Shown here: piece after piece, positions 24,733-33,724 of the stretch
How positions within the stretch are numbered: the stretch's first letter is position 1
How the letters are laid out: every line of letters starts with the position of its first letter
Source: an uncultured Clostridia bacterium
Lineage (GTDB): Bacteria > Bacillota > Clostridia > Christensenellales > Borkfalkiaceae
NCBI GenBank assembly: GCA_934249265.1
Contig: CAKQKQ010000006.1
Span: 1 to 42,433 of the forward strand
Direction of reading: 5' to 3'
Length of the DNA: 42,433 nt
Notes under the pieces: generated by a model
Told to the model about the DNA's origin: nothing
What the model saw: the letters and a program-made list of their open reading frames with translations, nothing else
Database searches by the model: none
Position numbers and translations under genes: made by a program

Positions 24733-24838
24733 GCCGTTTTTACGACTTTAATAAACGCCACTTTAAATTATATTTAAATGCCGCCGAAAACGATTAAAGC
24801 ATGGCTTTAAAAGCGTAAACGCTGTTTGAAAAAACGGC
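24733..24838. other. long-range inverted repeat with two inner hairpins
   Basis: GCCGTTTTT near 24733 and AAAAACGGC ending at 24838 can pair across about 88 bases. Inside lie AAAGC-ATG-GCTTT (about 24796-24808) and AGCGT-AA-ACGCT (about 24812-24823). The rest of the gene-free stretch 24682-25128 holds the pgi terminator, AT-rich sequence, and the glycogen promoter with its leader. No open frame is convincing. Confidence 0.35.
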
Positions 24839-24971
24839 AGAAAGATAAAAGCGTGCGATTTATAAAGTAAGGGGAGCGCGGATTAGATATTTTGAAAAGA
24901 CAACGAGAGTAAGGTTTGTAAAATTTGAGAAAAAAATAGTAAAAATTTTACATTAAATTTGTTTTATGTTC

Positions 24972-25000
24972 TTGATAAATATTTAGTTTTAGTATATAAT
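24972..25000 (+). promoter_or_regulatory. sigma-A promoter of the glycogen operon
   Basis: TTGATA (24972-24977) and TATAAT (24995-25000) are 17 bases apart. The leader to glgB is about 120 bases. No other promoter of this quality is visible up to the acpP promoter at 37797. Confidence 0.88.
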
Positions 25001-25128
25001 AAAACTATAAGTAATTGAGAATGGGATTTTAGGGACGATAAACGGCGTTTTAAAGTCAAACGCAAAAACAAATTCAAATAAATCCACGTCGAGTTATGGC
25101 GTTATTAAGGTTTTGGAGGAAAACGTAA

Positions 25129-26997
25129 ATGAAAGATAATTTGCCTTTATATTTATTTCATCAAGGTACAAATTTCAGAACATATGAATATTTAGGCTCT
25201 CACGGCAGCGAATTAGACGGAGTGAAAGGCGTTACTTTCAGAGTATGGGCTCCTCACGCTCAAAACGTATCGGTTGTGGGCGATTTTAATATTTGGGATA
25301 TAAAAGCAAATCCCATGACGAAAATTTCGCAAGAGGGTATTTGGGAAACGTTTATTCCCGATATCGAAAGATACGACGTATATAAATACGCGATTACTTC
25401 AAAAAGTGGAAATCTCATTATGAAAGCAGACCCTTACGCTTTCCACAGCGAAACCGCGCCCGCTACCGCTTCAAAATATTACGAACTCGATAATTATACT
25501 TGGACGGACGCCGAGTATATGAAAAATAAGAAAAACGAAAACGTCTATTCTTCTCCCGTCAACATTTACGAAGTAAACCTTGCTTCTTGGAGAAAAAGAG
25601 ACGAAGAAACTTATTATTCTTACATCGACCTTATCGATTTGCTTGTGCCTTACGTAAAGAAAATGGGCTATACTCACGTCGAGTTTATGCCCGTCGCCGA
25701 ATATCCGTTCGACGGAAGTTGGGGTTATCAAGTAACGGGTTATTACAGCATAACTTCCCGTTTCGGCACTCCTTGCGATTTTATGAAACTCGTCGACGCG
25801 TTCCATAAAGAAGGCATAGGCGTAATTATCGACTGGGTTCCCGCGCATTTCCCCAAAGACGCGCACGGTTTGTACGAATTCGACGGACAACCTTTATACG
25901 AAAGCGACCGTTGGGACTTGCAAGAACATAAATCGTGGGGTACGAGGAGATTCGATTACGCAAAAAACGAAGTGCAGTCGTTTTTGATTTCAAACGCCAT
26001 GTTTTTGTTTGATAAATATCATATTGACGGTTTGCGCGTGGATGCGGTTGCCTCTATGCTTTACCTCGATTACGACAAAAAACCGGGGGAATGGATACCC
26101 AACGAATACGGCGAAAACAAAAACCTTGCGGCTATCGCGTTTTTCAGAAAACTCAACACGGCCGTTTTTGCGGAATATCCTTACGCGATGATGATAGCGG
26201 AAGAGTCTACCGCTTGGCCTATGGTTACAAAGCCCGCGTCGATCGGCGGTCTCGGGTTTAACTTTAAATGGAATATGGGTTGGATGAACGACGTTTTGTC
26301 TTACGTTAAGTGCGACCCGATGTTCCGTCATTACGACCACGAAAAACTCACGTTTTCGATGATGTATGCCTTTTCCGAAAATTTTGTACTTCCCGTGTCG
26401 CACGACGAAGTAGTTTACGGTAAAGGTTCGCTTATAAACAAAATGCCTGGCGATTATTACGCAAAATTCGCGGGAGATAGGACTTTCATGGGATATATGA
26501 TGTCTCACCCCGGTAAAAAACTCATATTTATGGGGTCGGAAATAGGTCAGTTTGACGAGTGGGATTATAAAAAACAAATTCAATTCGATTTATTGAAATA
26601 TCCCGACCATAAAAAATTAAACGTTTATTATAAAGACCTCAACGAGTTTTACAAGGCGCACAAGGCGTTTTACGAAATAGAGGATTCGTGGGACGGGTTC
26701 GAGTGGCTTGCTCCCGACGATAAAGATAAAAACGTAATCGCTTATTTAAGAAAGAGCAAAGACGGAGAAAAAATCGTGTGCATTTGCAACTTCTCGGGTA
26801 TCGAGCAAGATTATTTGCTCGGCGTAGAAGAGGGTAAATACGAAATAATCTTCAATTCCGACGCAGTTAAATACGGCGGCAACGGTCAAATCAAAAAGAA
26901 GAATTATCAAACCAAACACGTGCCTTCTCACGGAAAAGAAAATTCTATTTCGATTAAATTGCCGGCATTAAGTTGCGTGTACTTATTGAAAAAATAA
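25129..26997 (+). CDS. glgB: 1,4-alpha-glucan branching enzyme
   Basis: GlgB cuts alpha-1,4 chains and reattaches them in alpha-1,6 linkage to make branched glycogen. The 622-residue protein has an N-terminal CBM48-type sandwich (FRVWAPHAQNVSVVGDFN at 37-54) and a GH13 barrel. The nucleophile is Asp305 in DGLRVDAVASM, the acid/base Glu358 in MMIAEEST, and the stabiliser Asp426 in VSHDEVVYGKG. A C-terminal beta domain follows. The length is typical for the short GlgB form without an extra N-terminal module. GGAGG lies nine bases before the ATG. It is the first gene of the operon and is separated from glgC by an unusually long 242-base gap rich in hairpins. Confidence 0.97.
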   Translation: MKDNLPLYLFHQGTNFRTYEYLGSHGSELDGVKGVTFRVWAPHAQNVSVVGDFNIWDIKANPMTKISQEGIWETFIPDIERYDVYKYAITSKSGNLIMKADPYAFHSETAPATASKYYELDNYTWTDAEYMKNKKNENVYSSPVNIYEVNLASWRKRDEETYYSYIDLIDLLVPYVKKMGYTHVEFMPVAEYPFDGSWGYQVTGYYSITSRFGTPCDFMKLVDAFHKEGIGVIIDWVPAHFPKDAHGLYEFDGQPLYESDRWDLQEHKSWGTRRFDYAKNEVQSFLISNAMFLFDKYHIDGLRVDAVASMLYLDYDKKPGEWIPNEYGENKNLAAIAFFRKLNTAVFAEYPYAMMIAEESTAWPMVTKPASIGGLGFNFKWNMGWMNDVLSYVKCDPMFRHYDHEKLTFSMMYAFSENFVLPVSHDEVVYGKGSLINKMPGDYYAKFAGDRTFMGYMMSHPGKKLIFMGSEIGQFDEWDYKKQIQFDLLKYPDHKKLNVYYKDLNEFYKAHKAFYEIEDSWDGFEWLAPDDKDKNVIAYLRKSKDGEKIVCICNFSGIEQDYLLGVEEGKYEIIFNSDAVKYGGNGQIKKKNYQTKHVPSHGKENSISIKLPALSCVYLLKK

Positions 26998-27006
26998 ATA
27001 AAACCG

Positions 27007-27158
27007 AATTTAAAGCGATTAATTATCGTCGAAAGATCGATTAAAAAATAAATTAAAGCGATTTAATTTCGCAGCGAGATACCGCTAAAAACAAAAAGCG
27101 GGTAGATATCGCAAAATTCGATATCGTCGCAAATATATAAAGCGGTTAAAAACGCCGC
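27007..27158 (+). other. direct repeat and three hairpins between glgB and glgC
   Basis: A 22-base direct repeat around TTAAAGCGATTAATT occurs at 27007-27028 and, with a few changes, at 27050-27071. Then come TACCGCT/AGCGGGTA with one bulge (27090-27114), a perfect GATATCG-CAAAATT-CGATATC hairpin (27115-27135), and GCGG/CCGC (27142-27158). An A-rich, T-poor stretch leads to the glgC ribosome binding site. No clear promoter or T-run is present, so RNA processing or differential stability is the likeliest role. Confidence 0.5.
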
Positions 27159-27239
27159 AAACATAAGCAAAAAACAAATAAAAACACAAACTAACAAAAG
27201 GATAAAAAATACTTTCAAATATTGATAACGGAGGGAATT

Positions 27240-28427
27240 ATGTTATTAAACAAAGAGTGCGTCGCCATGCTTTTGGCTGGCGGACAGGGAAGTCGTTTGT
27301 ACGCGCTTACAAACAGCGTGGCAAAACCCGCGGTTTCGTTTGGCGGTAAATACAGAATTATCGACTTTCCGCTTTCAAACTGTGTAAACTCGGGTATAGA
27401 CACGGTGGGTATTCTTACTCAATATCAACCGCTTCTTTTAAACGATTACATAGGCAACGGTCAACCGTGGGACTTGGATAGAAACTACGGCGGGGTGCAT
27501 ATGCTTGCGCCTTACCAAGCAAAACACGGTCAACAATGGTATAAAGGTACGGCAAACGCGATTTATCAAAATTTGTCGTTCGTAAAAAGATATTCGCCCG
27601 AATACGTGCTTATATTGTCGGGCGACCATATTTACAAAATGGACTATTCAAAGATGCTCGATAGGCACAAAGCGACGGGTGCGGCTTGCACTATAGCGAC
27701 GATTTCCGTTCCTATCGAAGAGGCGTCGAGGTTCGGCATAATCAACGCCGACGAAAACGGAGTAGTCGAAAGGTTTGAAGAAAAGCCCAAGCACCCCACG
27801 AGCACGCTTGCGTCGATGGGAATATATATCTTCACAGCCGAAAAAATGTATAAATATCTCGAAGAGGATGAGGCAAACCCCGCAAGCGGAAACGATTTCG
27901 GTCACGACGTACTTCCGGCAATGCTTGCTGCGGGTGAAAAAATGGTTTGCTTTAAGTTTGAAGGATATTGGAAAGACGTCGGTACTATTTCGTCTTTATA
28001 CGAGGCTAATATGGATTTACTCGGCGAGTCTCCTAAATTCAACGTTTCGGATAGAAGTTGGAGGATTTATTCGAGAAACCCGATAGCACCGCCGCATTAT
28101 ATAGGTGAAAACGGCAACGTGACAAATTCTATCGTTTCGTTGGGTTGCGAAATCGACGGTACGGTTGAAAACTGCACGCTTTCAAACAACGTTACGATTA
28201 AAAAAGGCGCACACGTTAAAGATTCGGTTATTTTCAGCGGATGCGTAATAGAAGAAGGCGCAGAAGTCGGTTATTCCATACTCGATTCAAACGTGACGGT
28301 GGGTAAAAATGCAACCGTCGGCGACTTGACGCAAAAACAGACTAAAATCACGCTTATCGGAAGCGGAGTAAAGATAGAAGAAAACGGCAAAGTAAAAGCC
28401 GGCGATATGGTTGAAAAGGAGGTTTAA
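27240..28427 (+). CDS. glgC: glucose-1-phosphate adenylyltransferase, catalytic subunit
   Basis: GlgC makes ADP-glucose, the committed step of bacterial glycogen synthesis. The 395-residue protein has the nucleotide-binding loop LLAGGQGSRLYALT (11-24), KPAVSFGGKYRIIDF with the substrate-binding Lys, the metal-binding motif LSGDHIYKMDY, and a C-terminal left-handed beta-helix of hexapeptide repeats. I place the start at the ATG 27240, five bases after GGAGGG (27230-27235). An in-frame TTG at 27222 would lie upstream of that ribosome binding site and add six residues not seen in the family. The next gene, glgD, starts three bases after the stop. Together they probably form a GlgC/GlgD hetero-oligomer. 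Confidence 0.97.
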   Translation: MLLNKECVAMLLAGGQGSRLYALTNSVAKPAVSFGGKYRIIDFPLSNCVNSGIDTVGILTQYQPLLLNDYIGNGQPWDLDRNYGGVHMLAPYQAKHGQQWYKGTANAIYQNLSFVKRYSPEYVLILSGDHIYKMDYSKMLDRHKATGAACTIATISVPIEEASRFGIINADENGVVERFEEKPKHPTSTLASMGIYIFTAEKMYKYLEEDEANPASGNDFGHDVLPAMLAAGEKMVCFKFEGYWKDVGTISSLYEANMDLLGESPKFNVSDRSWRIYSRNPIAPPHYIGENGNVTNSIVSLGCEIDGTVENCTLSNNVTIKKGAHVKDSVIFSGCVIEEGAEVGYSILDSNVTVGKNATVGDLTQKQTKITLIGSGVKIEENGKVKAGDMVEKEV

Positions 28428-28430
28428 AAT

Positions 28431-29540
28431 ATGAATGCATTAGGTGTAATTTTTTCCAATATTCATGATAACAACCTTCCCGAACTTACAAGCGTAAGGA
28501 CTATGGGTTCTGTTCCGTTTTGCGGAAGATACAGACTTGTCGATTTCCCCCTTTCAAACATGGTAAATTCCGGCATAAATAAGGTCGGTATTATCACGAA
28601 AAGCAATTTCCAATCTTTAATGGACCACGTGGGTAGCGGTAAAGATTGGGATTTGGCGAGAAGAAACGGCGGTTTAATGTTGTTGCCGCCTTTCGGCGAC
28701 GTAGGCACGCGCGTTTACAATACGAGACTTGAGGCGTTGACGGGCGCGATTAACTTCCTTACCCGTTCTAACGAAGAATACGTGTTTATGTCCGACAGCG
28801 ATATGGTTTGCTCGATAGACTATAACAACGTAATGAAATTCCACCTTGAAAACGAAGCCGATATCACGATGATTTATGCCGAAAGGACAAACAAATTCAT
28901 CAACGGTTCAAACAATATCATTCTCACGACAAACGACAATAACCGCGTTACGGGTATGTCGTTCGACCCGAGAATTCAAGGTCAAGTAAAACTTTATACG
29001 AATATAATGCTCATTAAAAGAACTTTGCTTATCAACCTCGTGACGACGGCAATTGCGCACGGGTTAAAGCATTTTTCCGAGCAAGTGCTTGCGGCGCACG
29101 TCGAATCGCTTAAAATTTTCGCTTATAAATACAGCGGATATTTGTCGGTAATCAATTCGTTGCAGACTTATTACGACACAAGCATGGAAATGCTTAATAA
29201 AGAAAATCGCGACGCAGTGTTTAAAAAGAGAGAAGTATTCACCAAAGTCAAAGATTCAAGCCCCACTAAATACGGCGCAAACGCAGTCGTGAAAAATTCG
29301 CTTATATCCGAGGGTTGCGACATTCAAGGCGAAGTTTACAACAGTATTATTTTCAGAGGGGTAAAAGTCGGCAGAGGAACGGTTGTTAAAAACTCGATTT
29401 TAATGCAAAACACGCTCACGGGCGAAAACGTATCGTTAAACGCAATTATTGCCGATAAAAACGTAGTAATAAGGGACGGAAGGGTCCTTTCCGGTTGCGA
29501 AACGCACCCGTTCTATATACTTAAAAACAGCGTTATTTAA
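28431..29540 (+). CDS. glgD: GlgD, regulatory subunit of ADP-glucose pyrophosphorylase
   Basis: GlgD is the Bacillota-specific, mostly non-catalytic partner that raises GlgC activity. The 369-residue protein keeps the overall fold (FCGRYRLVDFPLSNMVNSG at 30-48, YVFMSDSDMVCSIDYNNV, and the beta-helix at the end). It lacks the GGxGxRL loop of GlgC; its N-terminus reads LGVIFSNIHDNNLPEL. The metal Asp site is also altered (SDSDM instead of SGDHI). AAGGAGG lies at the end of glgC, so translation of the two genes is coupled. The length is typical of the family. Confidence 0.95.
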   Translation: MNALGVIFSNIHDNNLPELTSVRTMGSVPFCGRYRLVDFPLSNMVNSGINKVGIITKSNFQSLMDHVGSGKDWDLARRNGGLMLLPPFGDVGTRVYNTRLEALTGAINFLTRSNEEYVFMSDSDMVCSIDYNNVMKFHLENEADITMIYAERTNKFINGSNNIILTTNDNNRVTGMSFDPRIQGQVKLYTNIMLIKRTLLINLVTTAIAHGLKHFSEQVLAAHVESLKIFAYKYSGYLSVINSLQTYYDTSMEMLNKENRDAVFKKREVFTKVKDSSPTKYGANAVVKNSLISEGCDIQGEVYNSIIFRGVKVGRGTVVKNSILMQNTLTGENVSLNAIIADKNVVIRDGRVLSGCETHPFYILKNSVI

Positions 29541-29634
29541 TAAACGACTATATTCGACGTTTTTCAGCGTAAATTATACCTCATATAATTTTATTTTTCG
29601 ACGTATAAAACCTTATAAATGAAGGAGGTAACAA

Positions 29635-31224
29635 ATGGCAACGACTAAAAAGACAACTACTAAAAAAAGCGAAACAAAAGCCGAAAAGACAAAATCGGCA
29701 GAAAATAAACAAAATATAGAAGAAGTAAACGAGGTTAAAACCGAAACGGCGCAAACCGAAGAGGTAAAACCCGTTGAAATAGAAGTAAGGCGCAAAACGA
29801 AAATCGCGTTCGTCGCGTCAGAGGCTAATCCTTTTGCGGGTACGGGCGGACTTGCGGACGTAATCGGGTCTTTACCAAAGGCTCTTGCGTTAAATCCCGA
29901 CTTCGACGTAAGGGTGATTATGCCGCTTTACGGCGCGGTTTCTAAAGAGTGGAGACAAAAATTTACCTTTGAAGGTAATTTCAACGTTGCTCTTGCGTGG
30001 AGAAATCAATATTGCGGACTTTTCTCTTATAAATATCAAGGCGTAACGTTCTATTTCATAGACAACGAGTATTATTTTGCGAGAAACGGTTTATACGGTC
30101 ACTACGACGACGGCGAAAGATTTGCGTTTTTCTCAAAGGCGGCTATCGACACTTTGGGGTACGTTGACTTTTTTCCCGACGTTTTGCACGCGCACGATTG
30201 GCAAGCCGCTTTGTCTATAATATATTTGAAAACTTTGTATTCGGACAGATTTAGATTTAGCGAAATTAAGACGGTATTTACAATTCATAATATAGAATAT
30301 CAAGGCAAATACGGCACGGAAAATTTGCAAGACTTGTTCGGTCTTCCCGAATATTGCACGCCGTACGTCACATACGACGGTTGCATTAATTTAATGAAAG
30401 GAGCAATAGTATACAGCAACCACACCACGACGGTAAGTCCCACTTATTCAAGGGAAATCAAAAACGCTTATTTTGCGCACGGTCTCGAATATTGTACTAA
30501 TATGTACGGATATAAAATCAGCGGCATATTAAACGGCATCGATACCGATTTATACAGTGCGGAAAAAGACGATAAAATCATTGCAAATTACAGCGCAAAC
30601 GATTTATCGGGCAAGGCAAAATGTAAGAAAGGCTTGCAAGAAATGCTCAACCTTCCCGTAAAAGACGTGCCTATATTGGCGATTATATCGAGACTTGTAG
30701 AGCATAAGGGTTTTGACCTTGTAAAGTGCGTAATGGAAGAAATACTTTCCGAAGACGTACAATTCGTAATTTTGGGTACGGGCGATTCGTATTATCAAGA
30801 TTATTTCAAATACATTGCCGACAAATACAGCGGAAAATGCCGAATGATCGCGGCATATAATAAAGATTTGTCGTCAAAAATATATTCGGGTGCAGACATT
30901 TTTATAATGCCCAGCAAGCAAGAGCCGTGCGGACTTTCGCAAATGATTGCTTGCAGATATGCGACGATACCCGTGGTAAGGCGCACGGGCGGTTTAAACG
31001 ACAGTATTACTTCGTTTAACAACGGAAACAGAATAGATGAGGGAATAGGTTTTACTTTCGATAATTTCAACGCTCACGAGATGTTGTACGTCATTAAAGA
31101 CGCAATATTTACGTACGGAAACAAAGAAGTATGGACGAATTTGATGAAAAGAGCGATCAGTACGGATTTTTCATGGAATAAATCCGCAGGGGAATATGAG
31201 AGATTATACAAAAATCTAAAATAG
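29635..31224 (+). CDS. glgA: glycogen synthase (ADP-glucose type, GT5) with an N-terminal extension
   Basis: GlgA transfers glucose from ADP-glucose to glycogen ends. The GT-B fold begins near residue 55 (KIAFVASEANPFAGTGGLADV). Later motifs include HAHDWQAAL and PSKQEPCGLSQM near 430, which holds the conserved Glu and Cys. Two features are unusual. First, residues 1-54 form a Lys/Thr/Glu-rich low-complexity extension, while most GlgA proteins start directly with the first strand. Second, the KTGGL motif, whose Lys contacts ADP-glucose in Escherichia coli GlgA, reads GTGGL here. GAAGGAGG precedes the ATG. Phosphorylase follows 10 bases after the stop. Confidence 0.95.
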   Translation: MATTKKTTTKKSETKAEKTKSAENKQNIEEVNEVKTETAQTEEVKPVEIEVRRKTKIAFVASEANPFAGTGGLADVIGSLPKALALNPDFDVRVIMPLYGAVSKEWRQKFTFEGNFNVALAWRNQYCGLFSYKYQGVTFYFIDNEYYFARNGLYGHYDDGERFAFFSKAAIDTLGYVDFFPDVLHAHDWQAALSIIYLKTLYSDRFRFSEIKTVFTIHNIEYQGKYGTENLQDLFGLPEYCTPYVTYDGCINLMKGAIVYSNHTTTVSPTYSREIKNAYFAHGLEYCTNMYGYKISGILNGIDTDLYSAEKDDKIIANYSANDLSGKAKCKKGLQEMLNLPVKDVPILAIISRLVEHKGFDLVKCVMEEILSEDVQFVILGTGDSYYQDYFKYIADKYSGKCRMIAAYNKDLSSKIYSGADIFIMPSKQEPCGLSQMIACRYATIPVVRRTGGLNDSITSFNNGNRIDEGIGFTFDNFNAHEMLYVIKDAIFTYGNKEVWTNLMKRAISTDFSWNKSAGEYERLYKNLK

Positions 31225-31234
31225 GAGTACACAA

Positions 31235-33694
31235 ATGGAAAGTAAACGCAACTCAGCCGTAAAATTGACGTCAAAGGACGCAGCGGAATTAATCAGTTCT
31301 AAATTAGCGAGATTTTTCGGCGTGACCGATCAAGAAGCGACAAACGAGCAAATATATAGGGCAGTCGCTATGTCGGTAAGAGAAATGTTGCTTGAAAAAA
31401 GAAAAAGTTTTCAAACGGCAGTCAAACAAAAGGAAGCGAAAAGAGTTTATTACTTATGTATGGAATTCTTGCTCGGAAGGTCTTTAAAAAATAATCTTTA
31501 TAATCTCGGAATCGAAGAACCTTTCGCTAAAGCACTTCAAAAAAAATACAATATAAACATCGACGATTTATACGAATTAGAGCCTGACGCAGGTCTCGGA
31601 AACGGCGGTTTGGGTAGACTTGCCGCATGTTTTATGGACGGTCTCGCAAGCCAAAATTACCCCGCAATGGGATTTTCGCTTTGTTATGAATACGGTTTGT
31701 TCAAACAAAGAATAGTTGACGGCTGGCAAATGGAATTGCCCGACGTATGGCTTCCGGGCGGCGACGTATGGCTTAATCAAAGGGCTGACAGAGTTTATAA
31801 AGTAAAGTTTGACGGTAGAGTCGTTGAAAGACAAGAAAACGGAAAACTTATATTCGACCACGTTGACGCGCAAGAAATCGAGGCTGTCGCTTACGATATG
31901 CTTATCCCGGGGAAAGATTCCGACGCGGTTTCTATTTTGCGTTTGTGGAAAGCGAGAAGCACTCATCAATTTGATATGTATTTGTTTTCGCAAGGCAGTT
32001 ATATGCAATGCATGAAAGAAAACAACGAGGCAGACGTGCTCACGAAGGTGCTTTATCCGTCGGATAATCACTTCGAGGGCAAGACTTTGAGAATTAAACA
32101 ACAATATTTCCTCGTTTCGGCAACATTGCAATATATATTGGACGACCACTTCCGCAAATACGGCACTTACGATAATCTCGCCGAAAAAGCGGCTATACAC
32201 ATAAACGATACGCACCCCGCATTCTGCGTGCCCGAACTTATGCGTTTGCTTATGGACGAGCACGGTTACGGTTGGGACGATGCGTGGAGTATTACGAGCA
32301 AGGCTATCGCTTACACAAACCACACGATTATGAGCGAAGCACTTGAAAAGTGGGACGAAAAACTCATCGGTAAAATTTTGCCGAGAATAGATATGATAAT
32401 GAGAGAGATTAACCGCAGATTCTGCGACGAACTCACTCAAAAATACCCCGGAGACTGGAACAGAATCAACAATATGTCCATTTATCAAAACGGACAAGTG
32501 CGCATGGCTAATTTAAGCATAGTCGGCTCGCACTGTGTAAACGGCGTTTCCGCTCTTCACAGCGAAATCATTAAAAAGGAAACGTTCGCTAATTTTGCCG
32601 AATTGACTCCGAATAAATTTACAAACGTAACCAACGGTATTGCGCATAGAAGATGGCTTTGCCAATCCAATAAAGAACTTTGCGAACTTTTAAACGATTG
32701 CATAGGCGACGGTTACGTAATGGACGCGTCTAAACTTTCCGAGTTTAAAAAATACGAAAACGATTCGTCCGTTTTGCAAAGATTAAACGAAATTAAACAA
32801 ATAAAGAAAAAACAACTTGCGGATTACGCGTATAAGAGAAACGGCGTCGTTATTGACCCGAATACTATGTTCGACGTGCAAGCAAAGAGAATGCACGAGT
32901 ATAAAAGGCAACTTCTCAACGCGATGTATATCGTAAATTTGTATAACGAACTTAAAGCAAATCCCGATTTGCCCATGCAGCCGAAAACGTTTATTTTCGG
33001 TGCAAAAGCCGCGCCCGGATATTATATGGCAAAGGAAATTATCCGTTTAATTTGCTATATTTCCGAGGATATCAAGAAAAATCCTAATCCCAAGATCAGA
33101 GAAAAACTCAACGTTGTTTATCTTGAAGATTACAACGTGACTCTCGCCGAAAAACTTATGCCTGCAACCGAAATATCGGAACAAATTTCTCAAGCGGGTA
33201 AAGAGGCAAGCGGTACGGGCAATATGAAGTTTATGATAAACGGCGCGCTTACGATCGGTACGGAAGACGGCGCAAACGTCGAAATGCACAAAGTTGTGGG
33301 CGACGAAAATATATTCATTTTTGGTCTCGATGCACAAGAAGTTGGAAAACTTGCAAAACACGGATATAATTCCATTTCTTATTACAACAGCAACGTTAAA
33401 CTTCGCGAAGTTGTAGACAGTTTCAAAAAGGGTTACAACGGTCAAAGTTTCGATATTTTCAGTCAATATCTCTTGAATATGAGACCCGTTGCCGACCCGT
33501 ATATGTGCATGGCTGATTTCGGCTCGTATCTCGCAATACACGAAAAGGCAGACAATATTTATAAAGATAAAGAACATTGGGCAAAAATGTCCTTAAACAA
33601 CATTGCCGGCGCGGGTATTTTCGCCGCGGATAGAGCAATAAGAGAATATGCCGACAATATTTGGCATATTAAACCCGTTAAAATAGATAAATAA
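31235..33694 (+). CDS. glgP: glycogen phosphorylase
   Basis: This PLP enzyme releases glucose 1-phosphate from alpha-1,4 chain ends. The 819-residue protein includes YYLCMEFLLGRSL (72-84), the DAGLGNGGLGRLAACFMD block (118-135), and the PLP-binding segment EASGTGNMKFMINGA with the Schiff-base Lys. INDTHPA and AKRMHEYKRQLLN are also intact. The length equals the family norm (about 800-830). AGGAG lies before the ATG. It shares the transcript with the synthetic genes, as in many Bacillota glycogen operons, so synthesis and breakdown are set post-translationally rather than by separate promoters. Confidence 0.98.
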   Translation: MESKRNSAVKLTSKDAAELISSKLARFFGVTDQEATNEQIYRAVAMSVREMLLEKRKSFQTAVKQKEAKRVYYLCMEFLLGRSLKNNLYNLGIEEPFAKALQKKYNINIDDLYELEPDAGLGNGGLGRLAACFMDGLASQNYPAMGFSLCYEYGLFKQRIVDGWQMELPDVWLPGGDVWLNQRADRVYKVKFDGRVVERQENGKLIFDHVDAQEIEAVAYDMLIPGKDSDAVSILRLWKARSTHQFDMYLFSQGSYMQCMKENNEADVLTKVLYPSDNHFEGKTLRIKQQYFLVSATLQYILDDHFRKYGTYDNLAEKAAIHINDTHPAFCVPELMRLLMDEHGYGWDDAWSITSKAIAYTNHTIMSEALEKWDEKLIGKILPRIDMIMREINRRFCDELTQKYPGDWNRINNMSIYQNGQVRMANLSIVGSHCVNGVSALHSEIIKKETFANFAELTPNKFTNVTNGIAHRRWLCQSNKELCELLNDCIGDGYVMDASKLSEFKKYENDSSVLQRLNEIKQIKKKQLADYAYKRNGVVIDPNTMFDVQAKRMHEYKRQLLNAMYIVNLYNELKANPDLPMQPKTFIFGAKAAPGYYMAKEIIRLICYISEDIKKNPNPKIREKLNVVYLEDYNVTLAEKLMPATEISEQISQAGKEASGTGNMKFMINGALTIGTEDGANVEMHKVVGDENIFIFGLDAQEVGKLAKHGYNSISYYNSNVKLREVVDSFKKGYNGQSFDIFSQYLLNMRPVADPYMCMADFGSYLAIHEKADNIYKDKEHWAKMSLNNIAGAGIFAADRAIREYADNIWHIKPVKIDK

Positions 33695-33724
33695 TTTACA
33701 TTCAAGCAAGGTTCACGGCAAAAT

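Noticed and set aside
27222..27239. TTG start for glgC
   Set aside because: It lies upstream of the GGAGGG that serves the ATG at 27240.
31577..32497. 306-codon minus-strand frame inside glgP
   Set aside because: It is the antisense shadow of a fully conserved phosphorylase gene.
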